From Tenebrio molitor (taxonomy: Eukaryota; Arthropoda; Insecta; Coleoptera; Tenebrionidae), in the NCBI RefSeq assembly GCF_963966145.1, contig NC_091046.1, forward strand, positions 33,976,001 through 34,040,000: a DNA stretch of 64,000 nt, in the 5' to 3' direction. This document shows positions 55,393-63,758 of this stretch, in pieces. The notes under the pieces are model-generated. The model did not search any database, had not been told where the DNA came from, and worked only from the letters and a program-made list of their open reading frames with translations. Each line of letters opens with the position of its first letter. The stretch's first letter is position 1. A program made the position numbers and the translations under genes.

Positions 55393-56385
55393 TCATGTAA
55401 AATCAGTGAATTTATGCTCTAAAAACGAATAAAATGATTTTTCTATAAGATATGATTTGATTTTACTCAACAGCATTTTTTTATTGATGGTTTTTGTTAT
55501 TTTTGTCGGAAGTTTCTTAAAAATGTTTATACAAAAATAGTTTATACCATCCTTGAATTTAGATTGTCTTATTGTTTTAAAGCTAATGGTTTCGGCTCGG
55601 GTGTGGTAGTCATGAAATGCACCAAGAGTACAGTAGGAATCAAGATTTTTTATAATATGTTCTAGACACTTGTAGATGTATAGACAGGGTAGAGTAAGAA
55701 TATTGAGCTTCTGAAAATATTCGTGACAGTCGTCCTTGTACCCTAATTTTGCAATTATTCTAATGGCTCTTCTCTGCAACCTAAACAGTCTATGCCGCGA
55801 AGGTGAATGACCCCATGTCAAAATGGCATACTGTAGATGACTCTGAATTAATGCGTAATAAGCAATTTTTAAATACTATTGGGAATAGAGATCGCTCAAG
55901 TTACGTAAGAGATACAAATTTTTAGATATCTTTGTGGCCACCTCATCACCATGCTTATTCCAATTTAGCTGTTTATCTATAAATACCCCCAAAAATTTTG
56001 TAAAATTAGAAAAAGTTTCTGCAGTGGCATAGTTTTTTAAGGTGAAAATTATAGAGATCGTTTTTTCTTTATTTAGAGTTAATTTATTTGATATGAACCA
56101 GTTTTCAGCTAGTGTAAGAAGATTCTTTTGATTAGTGAACATCAGTTCGGACTGTTCGGTTAAAGATTTGGCCTTACTACTAACAGTCGTATCGTCGGCA
56201 TACGTTGTGACATTTTTATTTGATAAATATCCTGGGAGGTCATTAATAAAAATTAAAAAGAGAATAGGGCCAAGTACCTATAGATCCCTGAAGTACACCG
56301 TGGATAATCTTCTTTTCAACTGAGTAAGACCCATTTATGCCAACAATTTGAGTACGATTACTTAAAAAAAATTTCCAACATCGAT
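55393..56385 (-). pseudogene. Reverse transcriptase C-terminal half (CR1/Jockey type)
   Basis: In order: SNRTQIVGINGSYSVEKK, GVLQGS, LGPILFLIFINDLPGYLS, TTYADDTTV (the catalytic YxDD box), LAENWFISNKLTLNKEKT, FLGVFIDKQLNW, TWGHSPSRHRLFRLQRRAIR, IIAKLGYKDDCHEYFQKLNI and LTLPCLYIYKCLEHI. This is the usual order of RT motifs and thumb in CR1/Jockey-group elements. Breaks are a frameshift between LQGS and LGPILF near 56280 and a stop near 55875 (after LYSQ). It is inactive. Confidence 0.8.
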
Positions 56386-56687
56386 TATGAAAATGATACT
56401 TTCATCACTCAATTTAGTGAGGAAAATAGACGTTTGCATCACTAGTGAGGAAAATGGAGAAAGTAAACTCAGTAGTGAAGAAAATTTATTTTATTTTTCA
56501 CTTTAGTATAATTGCATGATAACTCCTAGGATACGAAATACGTAAACATGTCCATAACAACCGAGGAATAATAACAGAGCGTAATAAGAATAAGCGGGCG
56601 TAATGAATTCATAACGCCCTCATCAATTCATAATAGCAAAGATGCCGATTTTTTTTTTTTTAAAGAACACGTATAGTGAAAAATAAA

Positions 56688-56832
56688 ATCTTGTATGCAC
56701 CACGCCGTCACCGAATGATTACGCCCATCGAACGATATCCATCTCTCGGGCTAATGCCCTCGAGCTGGATTCATCGTTCTCCGGGCGTAATCATCGTTGT
56801 AACGCCCTTGGTGCATAAATAGCTATTTTTCA
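56688..56832. repeat. Palindromic hairpin element (CTCTCGGGCTAATGCCCTCGAG core)
   Basis: TTGTATGCACCACGCCGTCA then CCGAATGATTACGCCCATCGAACGAT pairs with ATCGTTCTCCGGGCGTAATC, then ATCGTTGTAACGCCCTTGGTGCATAA. The inner core is CTCTCGGGC, TAAT, GCCCTCGAG. It ends AAATAGCTATTTTT. Confidence 0.8.
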
Positions 56833-56929
56833 CTACTAGTAATAAAGTCTAGTGTTATCGGTTGTCATAGAACGTTGAGAAGTTTCGTTTTTCTACGTTG
56901 GCCCAGTGACAGGTAAATAATTTTTCATT

Positions 56930-57257
56930 ATTAACCAGTGGTGAATAATGGAATAACCGTCACCTAGCAACGAAAGATTGTCGTCTATTTCATTGGTTAA
57001 CGTAGACGATTTTCATACCAACTGTCAAGAAATGACAACTCGGACCCGTCGCATCCGAGAAAATAATTTGATTAATAATTATTACCAGAAAGGGTTTTAA
57101 CGTATCTAGTAGTGAAAAAAATAGTATATAAACCACGGTGGAGAATTCCCTTATAGCCTTCGCGCCTTACAACCCTCGGCGCGCCTCGGGCTCTAATCTT
57201 GGCGCTCTGGCTATAATCATGAACTTCTCCACCGTGGTATATAATATACTATTATGT
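56930..57257. repeat. Composite repeat ending in a hairpin, AAACCACGGTG family (copy 2)
   Basis: The leader has TTGGTTAACGTAGACGATTT and GACAACTCGGACCCGTCGCA. The hairpin AATAGTATATAAACCACGGT then GGAGAA pairs with TTCTCCACCGTGGTATATAA, then TATACTATT, around GCGCCTTACAACCCTCGGCG and CGCCTCGGGC. It is the best-preserved copy of the family, with near-perfect outer arms. Confidence 0.8.
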
Positions 57258-57474
57258 TTCACTGAATCATTATTTGTTTTTTATACCTTGACAACGAGAT
57301 ATATTAAGTAGGCTATAATGCCCTAGGGCGTATAAATCATAATGCCCGCTTATTACGCCCGCTCAAACAAGTCGTCATAGATACGAGCCACCGCAAACTA
57401 GGAAATTTAGTAAAATCAAGTTCACAATTTATAATTTTTTTAAATGTTCACAAATTCAAATGCAGTGAAACATG

Positions 57475-57592
57475 AAACGTTGTATACACCACGGGCATTA
57501 CTCGATGTTTATGGTCGCGGCCCTCGACCTTTTAAACTGGTTGCCCTCGAACATAAACATCTTCATAATGCCCTTGATACATAAATAACTAT
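57475..57592. repeat. Palindromic hairpin element, GCACCACGGGCATTACTCG family (copy 2)
   Basis: It closely matches 25163-25290 in both arms. The core is shorter (GGTCGCGGCCCTCGACC). It ends CCCTTGATACATAAATAACT. Confidence 0.8.
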
Positions 57593-57597
57593 ATTAA

Positions 57598-57878
57598 TAA
57601 TCTACTACCTACTTATTAATATAAAAATTTAAAACACTGTTATTTGCATTAATTGAAACTCCAGATCCGGAAGATTCAAAAAATAGGGGAGTAAAATAAT
57701 TATAAAGAAATTTAAAATTGAGACTCATTTTCATAAGTGATGTTGGAAAAAATGAAATACACAAGTCGTGATCAAAGTGCGATTTTTCAACTCGCAATAC
57801 TATCCTCATTCGCTGGCGCTCGAGAGTATATCATGTATTGCTCGTTGAAAAATCACGCACTTTCATCACTTACATACT
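57598..57878. repeat. Interspersed repeat ending in a hairpin (CTCGAG core), copy 2
   Basis: It parallels 44610-44903 from CTACTACCTACTTATTAATA through CTCGTTGAAAAATCACGCAC and TTTCATCACTTA. The core reads CATTCGCTGGCGCTCGAGAG. The final TACTATT end is replaced by retrotransposon sequence. Confidence 0.8.
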
Positions 57879-57892
57879 CTTGTACTTGTAGG

Positions 57893-58690
57893 GTGGAAAT
57901 TATAGAATAAAAGTTTTTTGATTAACTAATAATTCATGCGATACACAATCAAACGCTTTGGTTAAATCAAGAAAATATGTGTGATAAAATTCATTTTGTT
58001 CGAAGCTGTTTAAAATGTTGCACGTAAGAAGAATTGCTGAAGTCGTTGAGTAGTTCTTTCTGAAACCAAACTGGTAGGGTGTAAGTAGTTTATTATTATC
58101 CAAGAACTTGATGATTTGAGATAACATAAGTCTTTCAAAAATTTTAGAAAAGATATAATTATATTTACATCCTCAGCGTCGCCTTTCTTAAAAATCGGTG
58201 CTACTGCTGCTTTTTTAAGCGGGTCGGGAAATAACCCTTGTCTAACAGCACAGTTGAATAATTTAGTTATAGGCGAGATCAAACAGTTCTGCACCGTTTT
58301 TACAAGAGACGTCGAAAATCCAAAAATGTCTTTGGTGTTATTATTTTTTAATTGTTTAATTACATCTCTGACTTCTACTTCCGAAACTTTGTGAAAATTA
58401 AAAAAAAAACCATTGCACTTGACATCAGTAACATTCGTGGAACTCATTATATTTATGGGACTATACTATCTGTGGCTGTCGGCAAACTGGAGATAATTTT
58501 ATCGGCTATAGATGAGAAATAATCATTAAACTCGTTTGCTGTTATGGTACACTGAAAGTCTTTTTTAGGTTTATGTTGATTTCTGATGCTCCAAAGGGCT
58601 TTGGGATTACCTTTGTTATGTCTTACAAAACATTCATTTGTTTTCGTTTTTGCCTCCTTTATGGCGCCAAGATATCTTTAAACTTTTCGC
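57893..58690 (-). pseudogene. Reverse transcriptase N-terminal part (CR1/Jockey type)
   Basis: Minus-strand pieces read KTKTNECFVRHNKGNPKALW, then FNDYFSSIADKI, VEVRDVIKQLKNNNTKDIFG, PDPLKKAAVAPIFKKGDAED, LLTPYQFGFRKNYSTTSAIL and TYFLDLTKAFDCVSHELL. PIFKKGD, QFGFR..YST..A and LDLTKAFDCVSH are the RT fingers/palm motifs before the catalytic YxDD box found in 55393-56385. One frameshift separates the GDAEDVN part from the FLDNNKLL part. There is no apurinic endonuclease domain upstream of 58690. Confidence 0.8.
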
Positions 58691-59125
58691 TGATTGTTGC
58701 GATATCAATAATTATTTTTGCTGTCTAGCAACCTGTCCGATTTTTAGTAATACCTGAGGACGAGCTTCTGGGATTGGTGAAATTGTAAACTTTATAATTC
58801 GGTTATGTGAGATACAGGAAAATTTACTTTAGTCATCTTGGAGTTTCTTTTGCTCTCGGCACATGCCTGTTTTTTATGGGGAGGCAGTTCTGGGACAGGC
58901 TGAAATGTGTTGCCAGAACTCAAATACATAGCAGAATTATGACTGGTAACTGATTAAAAAAACTTCATCATATTGTTTATATTACATTAAAAAGTATCGT
59001 AATTAATCAGGTGATATAATGGTTCGGTTTACCTACCTATAAATTCGATTATAATAATGTATCACTTATTTTACCAATGTTAGGTCTGGTTGTAAAAACA
59101 TTTACTTTTATAAAAGTTTCTGTTC

Positions 59126-59294
59126 GAGAGAAATATCGAGCGATCAAAATAACTTGTAATCGTTATCCATGAATTTGAATCCGGGATGGATGAGTCGAGA
59201 TCTAACCTGTGTTTCAAGCTGTGTTTTTATTGGAGCGTGGAGTTCAAATTCATGGATAACTCGATTACAAATTAATTTGATCGCTCTTTATCTA
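59126..59294. repeat. Palindromic hairpin element
   Basis: GAGCGATCAAAATAACTTGT then AATCGTTATCCATGAATTTGAA pairs with TTCAAATTCATGGATAACTC then GATTACAAATTAATTTGATCGCTC. The loop has GATGAGTCGAGATC. The arms are about 44 bp with few mismatches. Confidence 0.8.
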
Positions 59295-60647
59295 TTGCTA
59301 ATGAGTAATGACACATGTATTTATAGTACTTAATGAATAGATTCCTTTTTTATGGCAAAATACAAACATATGACTCTCTCTGTATGTATGTATTTTCTCC
59401 TCCAAAGTAAATAAAAAATACTAGAATACTAAGCGCACCATAAAATAGTTTCATGAACCAGTGTTTGCAACTCTTTACCTAAAATTATTTTTGTTATATG
59501 CTTACCTTATCTTGCAGTGAATGCTAGGAAGTGAAGTGAAGTTTACAGTCGAGACATTGTAAACTAATTTAAAACTTAAAACAACAATTGTACTTACTAG
59601 ATTCCGGAAAAACGTTAAAACTTTTATACGGATACAGCATTGAAATTCATAAGAACAATAGAGTTGAAATACACATACTAATAAAACGTGCAGTGCTAAT
59701 ACCTTTTTACACACAGAATGTGTATGAATAACAATAAAAACATTATTTGCTTTAAAAATAATGTTTTGCATTTTTATAAAATATGTATATACGAATTTTG
59801 AAAAGCCGTTTAATATGAACATTATGTTGGTATTTTATGTTGAAATTTAATAGTTATTTTTATATTAAGTGCGTGAAGTGACTGTTTTTTGTGCATGAAA
59901 ATGTCTTTTTTCTATTTTGCATCTTAAATTTTTAATATTGGTAGCGACTCACAGTGAGTAGTAGCCACGATACTTTAAATTCAAAACTTGCAATTGTTCG
60001 TCTAGTTACCAGTGTTACCAACCCTTTATATGTATTTGCCAAATATAATTTTCCTAGCATTGTGTCTTGAACTGTTTTTAATTTAAAATAGGGGCAAAAT
60101 AGAAAAAATATTGTATTAGGTACACTCGTTTTATAAGCCAGAATAGCAGAGAATACCCAGAGTCAATTTGCTGCCGGCAATGTGTGTTACAAACTGAAAA
60201 TAGTTCCTAGATTTCGGATGTGTTAATAGCTTATAAACGCATTCAAAACGAATGCGTTAACAGCTTTGTTAAAACAGCAAATTAGAAAAATTACTATTAC
60301 GCCGAGACGCAGGTCGAGGCAAGCCTTTGATTGCACAAAAGACATCTTCACGCACGAAATATAAACAATATTTTTTCCATAATAGTTTTCAGAACTTTGA
60401 AGTGACCATGTTGGTAACTAATAGAAAACAGTGCGTTAAGTGAAAAACAGAAAAGCTTTTAAATCTGTGAAATCGCATTTCACGCACAGTATGGTTTCTA
60501 TAGTTTCAATCTTACAACAGTGTAAAAAAAAATTATATGTAAGAAAATGACTCAATTCACGCATAGATAACTGTGTGTGAACATCAATTTTTTGAAGCAA
60601 TTATAGAAAAAATCATTTTTTTTATACCTGAATCATAATCCTTGTGT

Positions 60648-60846
60648 TTTGTTCGACACTGTCAGAATTTGAGAATTTTCTCCTGTGTGGACGGATTTTG
60701 ATAAATCTCACAACTTGTCAAAACGAAACGTCAAGCTAATTTTAAAGATTCTAAGGGATTTGGAGCCTTTAAGGGGCTCGTCGAATAAAAAAACGTTGAT
60801 TCAACTCGTTCGTGTGTAAATTGGGCTTTTTTGACACTCGTAGTAG
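60648..60846. repeat. TTCGACACTGTCAGAATTTG repeat (copy 4)
   Basis: TTTGTTCGACACTGTCAGAA, GAGAATTTTCTCCTGTGTGG, AACGAAACGTCAAGCTAATT and AAGGGGCTCGTCGAATAAAA are in the same order and orientation as copy 1 at 15188. The far hairpin arm is cut short near 60846. Confidence 0.75.
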
Positions 60847-60847
60847 C

Positions 60848-61035
60848 AGCAGAAGTAGAATTTCTCTCCTACTGGTTAATAATTTTTCATTATTAACCCA
60901 GGGTTAATAATGAACAACCGTCGCCTATTTCGCTTATTTCATTGGTTAACGTAGACGATTTTCATAGCAACCGTTTAGAAATGACAACTCAGATCTGTCG
61001 CATCCGACAAAATGAGAGTAGAAATAAACGGCAAA
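60848..61035. repeat. Leader part of the AAACCACGGTG composite repeat
   Basis: It carries TTCATTATTAACCC, A, GGGTTAATAATGAA (a perfect 14-bp stem with a one-base centre), then TTCATTGGTTAACGTAGACG and GACAACTCAGATCTGTCGCA. It matches 35330-35470 and 56930-57060. Its hairpin end is displaced to 61310. Confidence 0.7.
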
Positions 61036-61194
61036 AAGAAATCAAAGTTGGAATTCGGAATAATAATCTAAAAATTAACTAAAGGAAATTCTCGAAGTGC
61101 TCCCCATTTTGCTGTAAACATAAATTAACTCTTCTCTCGAACCATTCACCATCATGTTTAATTTAATTTGAAATGTCAAATTTGACTTATCACT

Positions 61195-61308
61195 GATGCG
61201 CCTGTCAGTGTGAAGCCGTCAACAACCGGAAGTTACTCCAGTTGTACCATTTAAAAATAAAATTCAGCATTACCAGCTTAAGCAGTCCTTCTTGATCACC
61301 CCGTAGTA
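61195..61308. mobile_element. Right-half copy of the GGTGATCAAGAAGGACTG MITE
   Basis: GAAGCCGTCAACAACCGGAA then GTTACTCCAGTTGTACC, and CTTAAGCAGTCCTTCTTGAT then CACCCCGTA, match the right half of 39655-39892. It appears inserted inside the composite repeat. Confidence 0.65.
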
Positions 61309-61309
61309 G

Positions 61310-61457
61310 TGAAAAAAATAGTATATAAACCACGGTAGAGAAGTCCCTTATAGGCTTCGCGCCTTGCATCCCTCGGCGCGCCTAGGGATGTAATCTAGGC
61401 GCTCTGGCTATAATCATGAACTTCTCCACCTTGGTGACTTGGTGTATAATATACTAT
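61310..61457. repeat. Hairpin end of the AAACCACGGTG family (copy 3)
   Basis: AATAGTATATAAACCACGGT then AGAGAAG pairs with CTTCTCCACCTTGGTG, then GTATAATATACTAT. The core has GCGCCTTGCATCCCTCGGCG and CGCCTAGGG. Confidence 0.8.
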
Positions 61458-61493
61458 AATAGACTGCAAGTAGTAGGTATAAGTACAGGGTTA

Positions 61494-61910
61494 TTCTAAA
61501 TGATTGTAGTCGAAGCAAGCCATGGCCACGTTATGAAATTTTTGCCGCCTCACTGTGAACTGTCAATTTTTGTCACTGTCATTGTCATTTTTTAGGTGAA
61601 AAGTGAAAAGAATTTTATTTATTTCTTTTTAAATTAAAGATTGAATCTAACAATACTGAGTTGTTTAACTCCTATGTGTGAACGGTGTGTATTCACTTAT
61701 TCACATTATTTAAAAAAAAATTATATGGAGCGGCAACCATAAATTTTACATTCAGTTTGTACGCCAACTTGTACGGTGCGATCAATTAAAAAATAAATCG
61801 AGTCGGCGTGTTAACTATGGCAACCCATGCTATAGCATAGGCTCCAAAGCAAACTCGATTTATTTTTTAAATGATCGCTCGGTACTACAATAATTTAGAA
61901 TAACCCTGTA
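61494..61910. mobile_element. MITE, TACAGGGTTATTCTAAATGA family (copy 3)
   Basis: The ends TACAGGGTTATTCTAAATGA and TAATTTAGAATAACCCTGTA are intact. Inside are GTCATTTTTTAGGTGAAAAG and GGAGCGGCAACCATAAATTT, as in copy 1. A hairpin (61771-61885) is inserted near its right end. Confidence 0.85.
61771..61885. repeat. Palindromic hairpin element nested in a MITE
   Basis: GGTGCGATCAATTAAAAAAT then AAATCGAGT pairs with ACTCGATTTATTTTTTAAAT, then GATCGCTCGG. GTAC flanks both sides. The loop contains ATGCTATAGCAT-like sequence. Comparison with 40600-40615 shows the uninterrupted MITE sequence. Confidence 0.8.
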
Positions 61911-62834
61911 GGTATAATAAATTAACGGACATGGTTATGTCATAGTAAGTAAAATATTGTACATATTACAATAAAATATTTAGCTGATAACAAATGAAAA
62001 ATTTCTTCAGATATTTTTTAACAAGTTACAATTAAATTAACGAGTGTTATCTTATCGAAAACAATTTACCCAGAAATTCGTTAATGAATAATTCTGTTTG
62101 AAGTAGAATGTGTTTGTGTTTAAGTAACCCATTGTTTAAACATAAAAATCACTAATTTGATAATTAACTTCCTCCATTTGCAGAAAGAAACATCTGTACG
62201 ATAACAAAACAACATTCCTTTGACAAACCGGTACATGCATCATCTTACTTCTTATTTTCGAATTTACCAAGAGTTGGTAGGTAGTTAAAAAGAGGATAAG
62301 AAAAAAACAAACCGGTATACGCAAGAGCTTACGTAATAAAAATTACGGTATATCCACGGTATTCTTCTCACAGGCTAAAATTGAGTATTTACAAGTGACT
62401 GATTAGTGTAAAATTGTATCTATAACCGTTGAACTTAAAGTAGTGTACCTACGCATACCACAGAGAAACGATTGATTGAGCCACCTGTTGTGATTAGGTC
62501 ACTTGTTGCATAAAATGTAACACCGTTTGCTACATATTTCTAGCATTCCAAATACAAAATTAAATATACAGCAATGCAGTTGTCGATTTTTTTTTTGTTA
62601 TTACTTCTATCTCTAAATATGTACTATTATTTTAAACAACTCCATTGAGTTGATTGGTAACCGTGTACAGAAGAAGAAAATAATTTAATAGATTAGATAT
62701 TTATTTATGTAAACAGAATTAGGATTAAATTGATTATAATTAGCATGTTCCAGAAAACATGTTAGACAAATAAAACTAAACTTACAGCAATACGATTGAT
62801 TTAGGTAATGTGACCTTTCTGTAAAGCCAAGACG

Positions 62835-62988
62835 AAAAATTGTATTCAACTCGTTCGTGTGTAAATTGGGCTTTTTTTTGCACTCGTGGGCCTTTAAAAC
62901 GCTCGTTTCACTCGCGTTTAAAAATGACCCACTTGTGAAAAAAAAGACCCAATTTACACACGAACTCATTGAACAAACTACTATTAAT
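62835..62988. repeat. Palindromic hairpin element of the GTGTAAATTGGG family
   Basis: TTCAACTCGTTCGTGTGTAA then ATTGGGCTTTTTTTTGCACTCGTGGG pairs with CCCACTTGTGAAAAAAAAGA, then CCCAATTTACACACGAACTC. The core AACGCTCGTTTCACTCGCGT is CG-rich. It ends ACAAACTACTATTA. Confidence 0.8.
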
Positions 62989-63341
62989 TTCTCATTATAT
63001 TAACGGATATTTACTCACAATAGCTTCAAAAGCAATAGATTGTTCTGCAATCACATGCTAATGAACTGTGAATGTATTTACGTTAAATTAAAACAATAAT
63101 AATAATAATAATGATTTATTAATCATTAAGTGTACTAAACGTAAATTGAAATAAGAGCAAAGTCAAATATATTTCGCAGTACAGCTACCTTGAGCCAACA
63201 AACTAGTTGAGAAGTAGTCTAGATATGAAATAAACTTAAAAAATGTAAATGCAAATAATACAGGATTTAATTAATCATATAATTTAGTTAGGTCAGTACT
63301 GCAATGTACAGTGTGTAATTACATAAACTGTGTGTACTTGC

Positions 63342-63453
63342 CGTGCGTGTGTATCGGAGGTAGCTTTCTAGTTTTGCCTCTCGGTGTGCCCCCCATGACC
63401 CGTATCTCGGCGCCCCCATCGCATCCTTGTATGGGCGTTACGATAATCTGCAC
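63342..63453 (-). CDS. PDE10A: PDE10A-like phosphodiesterase, exon 2 (N-terminal region)
   Basis: The 112-bp, GC-rich exon encodes residues 35-71: VQIIVTPIQGCDGGAEIRVM, then GGTPRGKTRKLPPIHTH. The acceptor is AATGACCTTGTTCAG with a branch-like TTAATGAC. Entry phase is 0, joining exon 1 as FQ then VQII. The chosen donor is GCAAGT (GC type) after CACACGCACG, leaving G to make Asp72 with exon 3. The alternative GT donor four bases on (CAA then GTACAC) would give an immediate stop in exon 3 (A-AA, TAA). I recognise no domain. It could be a lineage-specific N-terminus or the start of a different gene. Confidence 0.6.
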
Positions 63454-63656
63454 CTGAACAAGGTCATTAATTATTGCATTATCTAAAAGTAAATACACTG
63501 CACAACTCGACACATCAAGATAGAAACACCTTGAGGCAATTGAAATTTGATGCTCTGTTGTGTGTGCTTGGAAAAGTCTTCAATGACACTTTGACGAATA
63601 CGTCACATAATCACATAAAATATCAGTTATCGTCCGTCAGTCCAAAAATTTCTTAC
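63454..63656 (-). other. Intron 1 of the PDE10A-like gene
   Basis: The 203-bp intron has a donor GTAAGAAAT and an acceptor TTGTTCAG. Nothing else is seen. Confidence 0.55.
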
Positions 63657-63758
63657 TTGAAATTGCGACTGTTGACTGTGGTCAGTGGTGCAGGATACAG
63701 CATCTTCGTCGTCTTCTTCTTGGACTTCTGGAAGCGCGAGCGTCCGCTTAGAACACAT
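63657..63758 (-). CDS. PDE10A: PDE10A-like phosphodiesterase, exon 1 (start codon)
   Basis: It starts at ATG (63758) and encodes residues 1-34: MCSKRTLALPEVQEEDDEDA, then VSCTTDHSQQSQFQ. It is acidic, then Ser/Gln-rich, probably disordered. An in-frame TAA lies 12 codons upstream, so this is the first possible Met of the frame. The donor CAA then GTAAGAAA is good, phase 0. Family evidence is absent. The case is the clean start, the strong donor, the phase match to exon 2 and the strand. It could instead begin a separate gene if exon 2 does not splice to exon 3. Confidence 0.6.

Larger units (their letters stand above)
56386..57892. other. Hairpin cluster inserted in the CR1-like element
   Basis: The insert holds a short inverted segment with ACTAGTGAGGAAAAT (56395-56500) and a hairpin at 56688-56832. 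After these come the composite repeat and hairpin at 56930-57257, a hairpin at 57475-57592, and the repeat with hairpin at 57598-57876. No coding sequence was recognised. Confidence 0.7.
55393..58690 (-). mobile_element. CR1/Jockey-like non-LTR retrotransposon, 5'-truncated and interrupted
   Basis: Sense is the minus strand. The 5' part (57893-58690) carries the RT start, and the 3' part (55393-56385) carries the RT catalytic core and thumb. The 1.5 kb between them (56386-57892) is inserted DNA made largely of hairpin elements. The endonuclease end is missing. The interruption falls between HELLVNQKTFIL and CWKFFLSNRTQ of the RT. Confidence 0.8.
49896..63341 (-). other. Intron 2 of the PDE10A-like gene (about 13.4 kb, GC-AG)
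   Basis: Inferred from exon 2 (donor GCAAGT) and exon 3. It is filled by MITEs, the CR1-like element and hairpins listed separately. Parts without features that I can support: 50130-50330, 54385-54810, 58700-59125, 59295-60640, 61915-62830 and 62990-63340 (an AAT microsatellite at 63093-63112). Confidence 0.5.
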
